DNA of 64,000 bases, taken from the NCBI RefSeq assembly GCF_905475465.1, contig NC_062249.1, positions 2,430,501-2,494,500 on the forward strand. The letters run 5' to 3'. The position numbers were made by a program, and so were the translations under genes. The first letter of the stretch is position 1; every line of letters starts with the position of its first letter. The notes under the pieces were generated by a model. That model made no database searches, was not told the DNA's origin, and worked only from the letters and a program-made list of their open reading frames with translations. The stretch comes from Pieris napi. Taxonomy: Eukaryota > Arthropoda > Insecta > Lepidoptera > Pieridae. Of the stretch, positions 9,401 through 20,800 are shown one piece after another.

Positions 9401-11742
9401 ACTTATGATGGCTGACTGGTGCAGGCTTTTGATTTACGAGGTTATTACCGTTTATCGTCGGGTTATTATTGTATAGTATAAAGGCATACTATTATAATAT
9501 TTAGGTCAATATTGTACCTAATACAATATTATTATTAATAGTAGAATTTAAGTAATAATAATATGTTTATTTTTCTTATTAAAACTTCATACATAGTGCA
9601 CCAAATAAAGCAACAGTTATTTATAATATAAAGAATTGCTTGTTTGTGTGAGATTGTGTTACAGGTCATCAGGCCCCACCACTTCACTTTTAGATTTTGT
9701 TTTTATTTTGTTTGATACAGCATACAAAAATACACACAACCCCTAATTTTCACACCTCTACGATCAACCTCTATTTTTTATTATAGTAGATAGTTATTTT
9801 TATTGAACTAAAAATGTTTCCTAGAAATAATATACATGGCAAAATGACGTTTGCCGGGTCAGCTAGTAATTGTATATAATGAAACCACATGGTGTCTATT
9901 TATGTGTAATGTGCGTAATTTTTCGTGAGGAAACCGCCATGCCTCAGACCCAAAAAGTAGACGGCGTGTGTCAAAAGGCTATCTACGAAATAAAAATGGT
10001 CAAAGAAGCGTAAGCAATCTGAGTTTAAGACATATGTTATAGCGCTACTGGATGTATTATCATTAAAAGATACAATATTTATTTCGTCAAAATGTATTAA
10101 TTAAGTGATTGTTACGCGATTGGCAAGTTTAATCCCCGTTCGATCCCCGTCTGAGCACCTATAGACTTTCTTTCTATGTGAAAACATCGTGAGGAAACCG
10201 ACATGTCTTAGACCCAAAAAGTCGACGGCGTGTGTCAGGCACTGGAGACTGATCACCTACTTGCCTATTAGATTTAAAAAATTATCACGAAACATTCAGA
10301 AATCTAAGACCAAGACTTAAAGAGGTGGTAGCGCCACTGATTTATTTTAATTTTCTGGATATCTTTTAGTTGTTTCAAAGTAAGGTCATTTCGACATATA
10401 GCGGGTCACGCGGGGCCCAGGTTTATATTTAATACGATATCAATGTCACCGTAACTCGACAACTGATTGTCACGATCTCACGTGTCAGATATATTAATTG
10501 GATTAGATGATTGATCAATAGTATTTATGTATACTATGTTAATACTGCAATATACTAGATGACTGGTATACATAGTTAAATTTGAGCCTATTGTTTAGAG
10601 TTTTGATTTATGTTATGAGGCGAATTTAATGATATTTCTTACACAAAGTGGAAACACTATTGCTTCTTTCCAATATATTAAAATGTTTTTTTTTCATGTG
10701 TATTTTTAAAGACAAATACTATTGCGAGTTCTCTTTTCCTGATATTATTATATGTTAAAATCAAAATTCATACTTTCATATAAATACGTTACCTATATGT
10801 ATAATTGTATTATTATATTATACATATAGGTATCGCACTGTACCTACACTTATGAACCTAAGTAAAAAATAATGATTTTAAATTTATATTTACTGCCAAT
10901 TCTCAAATCAAGGGCGTAGAACTTGAAGAACTCCGTCGCTTATAAATCGATGTTAAAATAATTATCCCCTTTAATATAAAATCTCTCGAGCAAAATATAC
11001 CTATGATGGCTGGTTATCTGCAAAGATCTATGATCTATATATATATGTGTTAAGATTGTTGAGTTAGGGGGCTTGTACTTGGTTATTGCTTCAAAAGAGA
11101 TTTACCTTCAACAGTTTTTAAGTTGTTTATCAGTTGAACATGTGCGTAATTTTAAAAATATTTAAACAGATAAGAAACCCGATATGACTTTCAGGGCTAT
11201 CGTTGCAAATTGCAAAATTTTATTAACGAGTTCATTACAAACGAGTTTTATTAATAACGGCGGAACGTGAATTTGTGAATTTGCTCTGGGCTATTACGGG
11301 GAAGTCCCCCGTACACGCAGTACGGGAGACTTCCCGCTTACACTGACCGAAAACAAGCGACGGGGAATTCCCCGTTCCGTTCGATAGAAGCGCATCGCAC
11401 ATTGATGGATTTTTTTAAGTTTCATATATTTTTTTTAAGTTCAAAGTAAGGGCTGCAGCCCAAAAAGCCCTTAAGTAGATCCACCCCAGTCTCCAAGGGA
11501 TAGCTACCTTTTATACATATACTATATATATATATATATAAATATCATTTATGTTATCATACTGTTGTCCCTGTGGAATAATTATTTTGTTTGTTAATCC
11601 TAAACGATTACCCTTTCAGATCCTCATTGGTATCACATTAATGGTGTGGGTGGTGCAGAAGGCTCGCAAGGAGCTGACGATAGCCATAATGGCGGCTGAA
11701 CTTGGGCGTGACTCCCTATCAACAAGCAGTTCATCCAGCTAG
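6437..11742 (+). CDS. TMEM64: TMEM64-type membrane protein, last two coding exons (5' end outside window)
   Basis: Coding exons are 6437-6592 (52 codons, phase 0 at both ends, CAG acceptor, gtaaaa donor) and 11620-11742 (40 codons plus TAG). The first reads GLLPAQAINVYLGSTLRSMH and later HVTGYVVFAFQ, the second ILIGITLMVWVVQKARKEL and then a serine-rich end. This matches the C-terminus of TMEM64, a VTT/DedA-family (SNARE-associated) multipass membrane protein. The human protein has 'GLLPTQLLNSYLGTTLRTM' followed by a last membrane span and a polar tail. In mammals TMEM64 acts in the ER membrane and has been tied to calcium and Wnt signalling; VTT proteins are linked to lipid handling. I searched 1-6436 for the preceding exon and found none. 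The 5.0-kb intron holds a fold-back element derivative and SINEs. Confidence 0.9.
6793..7596 (+). mobile_element. Fold-back (palindromic) element, single-arm deletion copy
   Basis: It is flanked by TA (6791-6792, 7597-7598). It starts GACCAGTGCAGATAGCC and ends in the complement of GACCAGTGCCGATAA. About 6830-6945 and 7459-7565 are near-perfect inverted repeats, including 'ttacggtcgatctgaggtcg' and its complement. The rest (6950-7458) is one arm of the 1.4-kb palindrome at 49045-50479. The junction at 7458/7459 is where most of the second arm is missing. It is non-coding and lies in the TMEM64 intron. Confidence 0.85.
8160..8275 (+). repeat. SINE fragment (degenerate head)
   Basis: It has 'ttggcctagatccttgagcg', 'gcggctctcatacc', a degraded B-box-like region (GTAGATTTGAGCC) and 'tgtgcaccaatggagttt'. 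These are in the same order as the full SINE at 8897-9108, with the tail lost. Confidence 0.65.
8897..9108 (+). repeat. tRNA-derived SINE, best copy in window
   Basis: About 212 bp. A-box-like TGGCCTAGTGGCATAAG, B-box-like GGTTCGATTCTCAG, then 'gtgcaccaatggactttctt', 'atgtgcgcatttaac', 'aaaacatcgcgaggaaaac', 'gacggcgtgtgtcaggcaca' and 'tgatcacctacttgcctatt'. The head resembles a tRNA with an internal polymerase III promoter. The tail is unrelated to tRNA, as usual for lepidopteran SINEs. Other copies or fragments lie at 2395, 8160, 10105, 23325, 38262, 42768 and, reversed, at 47385. Confidence 0.8.
9700..9870 (-). repeat. Dispersed repeat 'E', reverse copy
   Basis: 'acacacaacccctaattttc', 'acacctctacgatcaacctc' and 'tttgccgggtcagctagtaa' appear in reverse relative to 33120-33400, where 'ggggttgattgtagaggggt' and 'aaaatttagggttgtatgta' are seen. 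The family is not named; a retroposon 3' region is the likeliest source. Confidence 0.55.
10105..10277 (+). repeat. SINE copy, 5' truncated
   Basis: It has the B-box-like GTTCGATCCCCG, 'ctttctttctatgtgaaaac', 'catcgtgaggaaaccgacat', 'gtcgacggcgtgtgtcaggc' and 'tgatcacctacttgcctatt'. The tRNA-like head is largely missing. A shorter tail fragment precedes it at about 9924-9980. Confidence 0.7.
10791..10831. repeat. Perfect 15-bp inverted repeat
   Basis: ACCTATATGTATAAT (10791-10805) and its exact complement at 10817-10831 enclose an 11-nt AT-only spacer. It lies in the TMEM64 intron; no function is implied. Confidence 0.7.
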
Positions 11743-13184
11743 CCCACGGCCCCCACCTCAGGGCCGGAGAGCGCCGGTAGTAGCTAGGAGTGCGCCCCCG
11801 GGTGCTTGGCCCCGGGAGACACTTACGTGTGAACTGTGATATTATGCTTATGTAAGTCAGTGGTATTGGGATCTCTTTGTGGCGGTTACAAATTATCGTA
11901 ATGGTATTAAAATTTTGACAATTGTAAATATTTAAACTTGTTATTGTAAGATTCTAACTTTGTCTATCGAATTTGTCTCACGGGTAATATTTGTGGAAGT
12001 TTCACAATACTGTAAAATAAGTAGTGTATAAAAATACATGTTCTCATATACGAAAGATACCACGGGCTGGAAGTTAGACACAGTCTTTGATGAGTCAGCA
12101 TTTTTGCCAATCTTAATATCAGGCATATGTGATATCTACGAAGAAATGTCTTCGCAATAAATCTAAATGATATTTTATTAAACTGTATTATATTGTGCTA
12201 ACCTCGGTGTTGCCCTTTATTGACATTTGCTCAGATACAGTCAGTGTCGCTATTAGTATTTATGGAATGTCTCGCGTAGAAAGTTTGATACTTGCTAGGT
12301 CATTATATCGTGCTAGAGTTTTGTCTTGTTCTGATATGAATAAGTTACATTTTGTAATCCAAGTACGCTTTGGTTGTATTCTAAATATTAATGTAAAAAA
12401 TTCAATGTAGAACTTCGCACGTTATCGTCATACAATTCCTATTTCCGTTTTAATTTTAACTAAAATTGCGTCACCAAACTATTGAATGATTGAGGTTTAT
12501 CGTCGTTGCTAGGTAAGATAATATTGTATACATAAACATAGGCTATAGAATATTATCAAAGAAGTTTGGGATTCGTATGAAAACTTCGATAATATCACGG
12601 TGTGAAAAAACGACCTATATCGTGTACGCTGTGGAAACTATTGACAATAGAGCAAAGTGATATACTACAGTTTTAAAGAGAACATCAATATCTATGAAAC
12701 AATGTGCAAGTCATGTCTATTTCATATTTAAAATAAATATCCAGCCTTCCGAAGCCGGGAAATTTGGTAGAAATGTTTCTAGGCTATCATAATTCTCGAC
12801 TGTTAACAATCTAAGTGTGTTCGTAGAATTAAATGCTTTTGGTAAAGGTTAGGTATACGTTCGCTGATTTGACCTCAACACGCGTATACAACATCGTAAA
12901 CCCTGACTTGGGATACTTGGATCGATTCCGTGTCGGAGCCTAAATTATAACTAAATTTGTTATTCGCATTGTAAATACTCGACTAAATAGTAAGTCCTCT
13001 AAGTTTTATGCCAATTATACTGATGTAGAAAAATACTCTCGCACTTTTGGCAGATTTGTTCGAGAAGGTTCGACAAACCGCCCAAGTGTGGGCCTTTTAG
13101 GTAGAAGCCTCTATAGGCTTTAGGATCTTAAATATTTTTTTCTCTTAAAATTGTTCTGTTTTTCAGTTCCAAAGAATACAGGGT
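11743..13184 (+). other. Probable TMEM64 3' UTR and downstream sequence
   Basis: After the TAG at 11740-11742 the sequence is briefly GC-rich (11743-11820), then AT-rich. A canonical AATAAA is at 12156-12161, about 415 nt past the stop, and is a plausible cleavage signal. An open frame at 12195-12410 encodes nothing I recognise. The true transcript end cannot be fixed from sequence alone. Confidence 0.4.
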
Positions 13185-13485
13185 ATACCTATACTAATAT
13201 AAAGAGGAAAGATTTGTATGTTTGTAACGAATTGGCTCAAAAAGTACTGGACCGATTTTAAAAATTCTTTCACCATTTGAATGCTACATTGTCACTGATT
13301 AATATATGGTATTTTAATTGTAATAAAAAATAAGGATCCCTTCAAAACTACGATAATGTAACCCAAGGTGTATAAAATGCCTATAAAATATCCTTGATGA
13401 TTGGAAACGATTAATAATAGAACAAAAAGATATTCTACAATATTAATAAATGTCACCCGTGCGAAGCCGGGACGGGCTGCTAGTA
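13185..13485 (+). mobile_element. Helitron-like non-autonomous repeat (Lep1-type) candidate
   Basis: It begins 'tatactaatataaagaggaa', continues 'tactggaccgattttaaaaa', and ends 'cccgtgcgaagccgggacgg', then 'gctgctagt'. A GC-rich short palindrome next to a CTAGT 3' end is the pattern of lepidopteran Lep1 Helitron-like elements. A reverse copy is at 48470-48600, and a diverged 3' part is at about 12600-12770. There is no coding content. Confidence 0.5.
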
Positions 13486-13766
13486 TGATATATTTTACCT
13501 TCTTTGTTCCAGGTCGATAACAATCATAAAATGTTCATGTTAATCTTGTTATTGTGATCGCGAAGTCATAATTTAGCAAATACATTTCTCCCTTATCAAA
13601 GCACGCGAGCTAGGCATTCGTTAATTTACAAACATTTTACGATTTCACTGATGTAATAATTTTTGTCACGAGAATTCATTGAAGCATAAACAACTATGCC
13701 GTGGTTGTATTGAATAAATTTGTCAATGATTTGTCCTAGAATGGATGAAGTACGTGTTATGGTTAA

Positions 13767-14051
13767 GGGAGCGTTCAAGTATTACGTAACGCAATTTTTG
13801 GAGATTATTGGACCCCCCCCCCATGTAACACGCCGTAACGTTTTTCAGTACCCAAGTACAGTACTGTATCCAAGTATAGTAAAACGTTTCGTGACCACCT
13901 AGTGACTCTTTAGTTACTATTATGTGGTGTAAGTCGAAAAAAATATTAACAATAACGCGTAATTTTATCCCCGCCCCGCATCGTAACGTTTTACAAAAGG
14001 GGGGTCCTTTCCCCCTTCCCAAAATACGTTACGTAATACTTGAACGCTGCC
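13767..14051 (+). mobile_element. MITE family 'B', complete copy with TAA duplication
   Basis: 285 bp from GGGAGCGTTCAAGTATTACG to the inverted end CGTAATACTTGAACGCTGCC. TAA stands on both sides (13764-13766, 14052-14054). Inside are a C-run near the left end and a G-run near the right end, so the termini pair over about 50 bp. A 3-bp A/T duplication suggests the PIF/Harbinger superfamily. There is no open frame. Confidence 0.8.
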
Positions 14052-14054
14052 TAA

Positions 14055-15160
14055 TAAATTGAATATATTTTGTGGGTGTGATGAACTTGTTCAGTTCTAA
14101 ACATTCTATTCAAAATTCTATCAACAGCCTTAATTATATATTTCACTGTTACTGAGAAGTTACTGTTAAGAAGAAGTCACGGTACTCTTACTCTGTGTCT
14201 ACTCTACTCCACTCCACTGATGTAATAATTGCTACGGTAGAACTTTATAGAAGGCCACTTTGTAACGTTGTTATCTATAAATAGTATTTACGATTGGTTT
14301 TTTTGATCTAAAACTTCGCCTTGATAGAAAAGATAATCTTGGTTAACATTTAAAATGTATGCCCTTATGCTTTTAAGAGTTAAACCAAACAGTTATACTA
14401 ACCTATGGTTGATATTTTACATTGTAACCTTTAAGTAAAGTCATGACATTTAAAAACTTAACGTGCCAGAGTTGGAGTAAATCAGGCTCAAGAAAACTAG
14501 GCCTGTTTTTTTAATCTGTATCCTAAGCTAACAAACCTTGTAATTCCCGATATGGTACGATTACGGTATTCATATCAAATTGTTTATCTTTTGGGACGTA
14601 TTGAGGGAACCGCAAGACGAAGTCAGTTTAAAAATCGAGTTAAAAAATCATCCAAGATCTATCGCTTGTTGTTTTTGGATTTGAGCTTGACATTGAGGCC
14701 TAGGGCTCTAGAATTTTATTCTGATTTATACCGAATCCGGCGCTGCATAGTTAATTTTAATCCGTGATGTAGTTAGTAAATGCTGATAAAAAATTCCGCG
14801 AGTTGTTTGTTTAAATATTTTTCTCTTTTTATATGATTTGGAGTTGATCCAAATCGCATACTGCGACACGAGATAAATAGGATGATGCGTAAGAAAATTA
14901 TTTACTAACCACGGTCAGACGTAGTTAAATTCGATATTATTTCAATGTCTTATAACTTTTGATAGCGCTGGTGAATATTGGCGTAACTAAGGTTATTTCC
15001 TAGGAAATTTTCGTATAAATATAATAGATTTTGACTGTTTCTTTTATACAATTTCCATATACTTCTCTTAATAGCATTACAAACCTTGAGATCGCACGAC
15101 ACGAAAATTCACAGTCGGGTTCCCATTTGCTATTGGTAGTTACAGAGTACCAGCGCTGGG
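14055..15160. other. Intergenic stretch without recognisable gene
   Basis: AT-rich sequence with a (tctac/tccac)-like pyrimidine patch at 14188-14215. A 71-codon frame at 14552-14767 has no recognisable product. Nothing else is supported. Confidence 0.5.
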
Positions 15161-15589
15161 GTGGTTATGGCGCGTTCGCAAAGACCTCGTGAAAGTTGCA
15201 TGTCAGAACCGATAAAAAACTTCGAAGTTATAAGTACTTTGTTGTCTTATCCACTTAAAACAGTTGTAGACAACTTTGCAAGTAAACTATTTTTACTCAT
15301 TTGTTTATCAACGAAAATAACGACGCTTAAAAATAGCATTATAGTAATTGTGAAACACAGATACGAATATCATAAGTATCGGAGCAATCACCTATACATT
15401 ATCATCGTGTTGAGTGCGCGGGCCAATATTTACGCGCCTTATCACAGATTATCAACAAAGCTAATTGTTCCACGAAGGTCGTATATGAAAATTGCAATAC
15501 TTTTTCTAATGTTTTTGATTATCGTTACATTAATTTATTTTTATTACAAAAAATATATATTAAATGCGTTTCTAATGAAATCGTGTTAA
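15161..15589 (+). CDS. Unrecognised 142-codon open frame, doubtful
   Basis: An uninterrupted ATG-to-TAA frame of 142 codons lies in otherwise stop-rich AT-rich DNA. The product is basic. It has a hydrophobic stretch at about residues 43-52, another at 78-85, and a strong C-terminal candidate membrane segment (AILFLMFLIIVTLIYFYY, about 112-129) followed by lysines. I do not recognise it as a known family. It could be a single-exon lineage-specific gene, part of an undetected transcript, or a chance frame. There is no nearby splice evidence and no clear AATAAA. Confidence 0.2.
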   Translation: MVMARSQRPRESCMSEPIKNFEVISTLLSYPLKTVVDNFASKLFLLICLSTKITTLKNSIIVIVKHRYEYHKYRSNHLYIIIVLSARANIYAPYHRLSTKLIVPRRSYMKIAILFLMFLIIVTLIYFYYKKYILNAFLMKSC

Positions 15590-17855
15590 AATTTATGTAT
15601 TTACTAAAAAATAATACATATTTAAGATGGTAGGGAAAGCTAATTTGTTCGTAACCTCACCGTAAAGCGAATAATAATCAAGTTAATTAACTTGTATAAT
15701 ACTTATCCTATTTGAAATTCATGTCTTAGTTGTTTTTAAAGAATCTTTTGCAAAAAAAATAGAATAGTTTTGTGACGCAATATCATAAGAACAGCTTTTT
15801 TGTGCTCATTTAAAATTGAATATAAAATCACTGCCTTAATTAAGTATTTGCGTTTAAACTTAATCGAAAGTTAGCGTTTTAATTTTTTTAAGTTTACAAA
15901 ATTTATTATATTGACACACACGTCCTAGACGAAAGAGTAAATATATATATCACGATGTTAATTTCAATATTATTTTAAATCGGTATACTTACAAAAATTA
16001 TGAGGACCACTAGTGTACATTGTCAGTGATTGTCACAGGAGGTACGTTTGGAAATTAACAACTTTTATAGTCTAAATTAATCTGTGATTAATGTTTTTAT
16101 TACTCAGAATATATTGCAGCGTAAATCCTTTATAAGACACCTTTGAGATCACTATTTATTAATGCTTGTCATATTAGGATTATGTCTACTCTCAAGTTAG
16201 TTATTAATTATCCTGTAAAAAATATGTATTCTTATTGCTAATGAGAACAGTCTGTTTGGTGACATCTAATGTAACTAATGTGCAAATATATATTTAAGTG
16301 TCTGTATAAATATTTAAACAAATATAAAACTTCAGGTATTTTCATAGATACATAATTAAGAATATCTTGTAATTAATGTTCAGTGCAATATTTTATTGAA
16401 TAAAATTGTATTGTAAAAAAATATCTAGAGTCTGTGGTTACAACTGAATGTATTTCCCAAACTTAAGTAATGTTGATTGAAGTCAATGACCCTAAAATAT
16501 GTATTTTGAGATTTAAAAATTATTTAGGTACTTCCTTAATATATTTCTAAGACTGATAATTTATTTTGGGTTCCGCGCTACCAAGATAGTTCTTATCATT
16601 TAAAATAAAATAACACACAGATTTGTGAATAGTGTGGAACTCGTACAAAACTATTGATTTTAAATTTATTTCCTATTATTTTGAGCTTCCTTTTATTAGA
16701 CCAAATTTATCTATATTTAAGTTTTCCTGAGATAAAAGTCTGCTGTATACATTTGTAGACATCGACGCGTGCCATATGAAAATAATAAAAGCCTTTAATT
16801 ATAAAATATAAAAATTAGTAATTTATCTTTGGTAAAATATTTAGTAATTGGTGCCAAAATTTGTTCTGGATGGTGTTAAAAATGCATTAATCGTTTTAAA
16901 ACTCTTGTTGTTTATTTGAAATGGTGTCCTGCTTTCTGCACACATGTTCTGCTTAGATCGTATCTGGTTTTTTAATTAAAACGTCTTGTGAACAGTCTTG
17001 CAGTATTCTAATACATATATGGTACTAAAATATTTTCATATTACTTATAAATATTGCATGTATTATAGTATAGATAAAATCTAAGCGATATGTAATAAAA
17101 TAAGAAAAGTGATGCTTGTAAAGCTAAAGAAATATGCTCACTCTTTTATGGATGTATTCTATATTTTGTATTAATACTTTAACTGTAGAATTATATGTGC
17201 ATTTATATTGTAAACGAATTTATTTTGTGTTTAAAGTACCCATTGTTATGTTCTTAATCCTACTATGTTAATTAAAATAATAAATTGATGTTATTATTTG
17301 AAGATGTATTTTTTTTCCAAGGTCAGTTGTATCATTCATCGAATATTTTTTTCCTGAATTCGCCACAGTTATAGTCTGTGTTACCAAAGAAATTTAAATA
17401 GAACACATTTCTGTGTTTGAATGTTTTTTTTTGGAATTTTTAATAATAAATGCGGGGATGGGAACTTAATACTATTATAATTACTATACACCCTAAATTA
17501 ACCTTAATAAAAACAGTCTAAATTATTGTTTTATATTAAAGCTAGAAGAAGATGGTTAATTAAACTTGGCCCGTGAATATTTACCATTCTCAGGCCAAGT
17601 TTAAATCGATGTCAAGAGACAAGAAGTCAGATTATGATTTAAACAGAAATCGACTGTTGCTGTCATACACAAATTTATGATCAGAAACGACGTTATAATT
17701 TTAATAATTTATAAATTAATTTGCCATACATGTAAATATTACTCTGTGGTATTTTTCAACGAAATTTAGGTATCTTTCAATGTCAAAGTGTCAATAGTCT
17801 ATTGACATTTTAATAAAATATTAAATCTAAATGGCAAATTGTCATTTTAGTTATA
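15590..17855. other. Intergenic / ENTR1 upstream region
   Basis: AT-rich sequence with several AATAAA-like motifs and no coherent coding block. Just before the ENTR1 start, 17770-17850 has repeated short motifs of the type TGTCAAA/GTGTCAATAG and ATGGCAAATTGTCA. Similar motifs recur before PIKfyve/EMC8 (58555-58620). They may be promoter elements or common words in this genome. Confidence 0.4.
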
Positions 17856-20800
17856 ATGGCGGAAGACGATGATGGTGTTTCGGATAAAAAAACATCTCAA
17901 AATTCAAATAATGCAGGCTATCCTGAAGAGAATCAGCAACATTCAACAAAGCCTGATCTAGGTATAGAAGAAGCTAAGTATGACAGCAAAGAAAATGGTC
18001 ATACTTCACCAACAGAGCCTACTAGCTCGACGTCAAGTAAGTGTTTTGGGATGTTGTTTTTTGTTACTCTATATTTACTAGGCATTCCTAAGCGAGTCTG
18101 ATTTATTTTTGCAGAGTCAACGGGAACAATGCGTAAAGATGATAATCCTTTTTCATTTCGACATTTCCTGAAGCGCGACTTATCCTTACCAGGGAATTCT
18201 ACGTACGAGAACACCGGTGCTAGGCCAAAGGTTTACGCGAATACAGTGCAGCATTCTCCTACGAGAATAGATAAATTGGATATTCACAATGAATCGAGGC
18301 GGGAGAAAAATCGTTTCAACGATATCAAAGCCAAAGAAAATAAAACTGACAGTGTTTTACATCGCAATAGTGACGATGCTTCATCAAGTAGTTCAGTAGA
18401 AATTCCTTTTAGTGTAGTCGAAGAATCTGAATCTAAGCATAACTTCTATGCAGATCATACGGATGTTCCATTTTTCCACCGGCCTAACCTGGCATCAGAG
18501 CCTCTAGGCATGCCTTCTCTTCCTGACTTTGTTCAAGACCATATTTTGGTGGAACAGGCTTATTTAAATTCAAACGGTCCTATATCAGTAGATCTCGATA
18601 ATTTACCAGACTTTACATACACTAATTCTAATTATAGTGCTGGTTCCTCATCTTCTCTAGGTAGAAGAAATAAGAATAGTTATGGTAACAGAAATTACGA
18701 TTATGACTCTTATTTGGGTGCTCCGTCAACCTCTGCTGATCCAGCAATACGGAATGTTCCATTGGATCTCCCTGGAGGGGCTGAGGCAGCTCCTCCATTA
18801 GACCTAGTGCACCTTAACTTGGATTTAACGGAGTCAGTTAACCCAGCAGACAGAAGAAATGTCTCACCAAGAAACAACTTTCCTCTTGATCTCCCTCCTA
18901 ATGCTGGTGAGTCATTTAATTTATCATATGATTTAAATAAGTAGACAAATTAACAAGATGTATAGTTGAAGGTCCTATGTTTCTGGTGAATTAATAGCAT
19001 GTTTTGGGTTAGGAGGCACAAAAATATATCCATAAATACATCAATTTTATATATTTATCATATTTAAGGCTAGAACAAGGAAAAATCAGATAAAGATTTG
19101 GTTTGTTTTTTATTTATTAGCTTAAAAATGATAGTTCCTTATATTATCATCACCATAAATTCAAAACTAAATAGAAATGTAAATTTATAATATAAGCAAT
19201 AACAACAAAGAACCACTTATATAATTAAGAACTGTAATTGTCCAATTTGACCTTATACTGTGATTTGCAATTTTAATTTAATCTATGTGTATTGTATGTT
19301 AACAATGACTTAATAACAAAATCTATCCAAACTACTTGAAATTAATATTTAAGAAAATAGTGGAGTGGTAAATTTTTTTTATGATTATGATCCTTTTTAT
19401 TATATGAGGGGCTTTCTATAGCTTGCTTTACTTTTAGGCTTAATGCCTCTCTGGAAGCAATTCTAGCATAGGTTACATTACCACACTATTAAAAAAAGTT
19501 GGTTAGTTTTGGTTAATATATTTTTTAGTAAGATATAAGTGTAATTAAAGGTAAAAGGTTATTTATTTTGTAACTACAGGAGCTGAGTCAATGCGGTTGC
19601 CAGATTTCCTACCAATACACCCTGGCAGAACATCACCTGAACCTCAACCACAGAACGACCAGTTGCAGCATATTGTCGAGTTAGAAAGGACTAGGTTAGT
19701 ATAAATAACATACGTATAGGTTTTTTTAATAATTTTTAAAATTAACTTATATGTAGTATTTAATAAAATTTTAGAAAATAGTATATTTGTACAGTTGAAT
19801 AATGTGCACTGACTGAATGCACTTGTAATTTGATGAGTTATATAAACAGTATAATTGATAATCCCTACTGAAAAACCTTTTATCACTATTGATACAGTGC
19901 GGTATTCCACATAATTCATATTGTTTTTTTGTAATTTTTACCGATTCCTAAGCTTTGCGTATCTAAACATAAACTCTAGGTTTATTATATTAGTATCCAT
20001 TACATTTAAATACTAAACTAGTTAAAACAGGATTATACTAAAATTACAGATCCGAGCTATTTATGGAACGGAACAGACGTCTACGAGCTGAAGAAGAGTT
20101 GAACTCTGGGAGAGAAGCACTTAGACTATTAAGGTCCGAGTTGAGCAGTGCCAGGGCTTCTGAAGCGGCTTTAAGATTACAGCTGAGCGAAGCTAGACAT
20201 GCCGATAGAGAATATATTGGCCAAATTGAGGCTGCTACACATCGAGTTGATCATAATTTGATGGATACTGCTGTTAGTAATAATGTGGTGTTAATAGCAC
20301 TTAGTAACGGTTCTATACATTGCATCCATGTATCATGCTCATAATTTTTCCGTTGCATTTAAATTACTTTGTCAAATTAATACAATAGTAAATATTAGAA
20401 TAGCCTCTTTGGTCTTTGGAATAGATCAGAGTGCTTTAATAGCACTATTTTTATTACTAATTTCACTTATTAAAATCATTATTATTTTAAAAAGTATTAA
20501 TGAATTTATTCTCTATTCAATATAAATGTGGTTTATACGTTTAAATGTACATAGCTTTGATAGCTTACAAAAATATCACAAGCTTATTAAAATTCCGAGT
20601 TAAAATACGCTTATTACACATAGTATATAAAGCTTCAGTACTTTACATATACATCGAATTTGACACATAGGATGTTTTTTATTGGGTCAACCTCGTCTCT
20701 GGAAACTAGTAAGGTCTTTTGCTTGATCAAATACTGATTTGAATTTAATTTCAGAGTCGAGCCACTGAAGGAGAATCAATGATTACCAAATTGAAGAATG

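Noticed and set aside
12195..12410. 71-codon open frame after TMEM64
   Set aside because: No recognisable motif, and it is near the expected 3' UTR; chance is sufficient.
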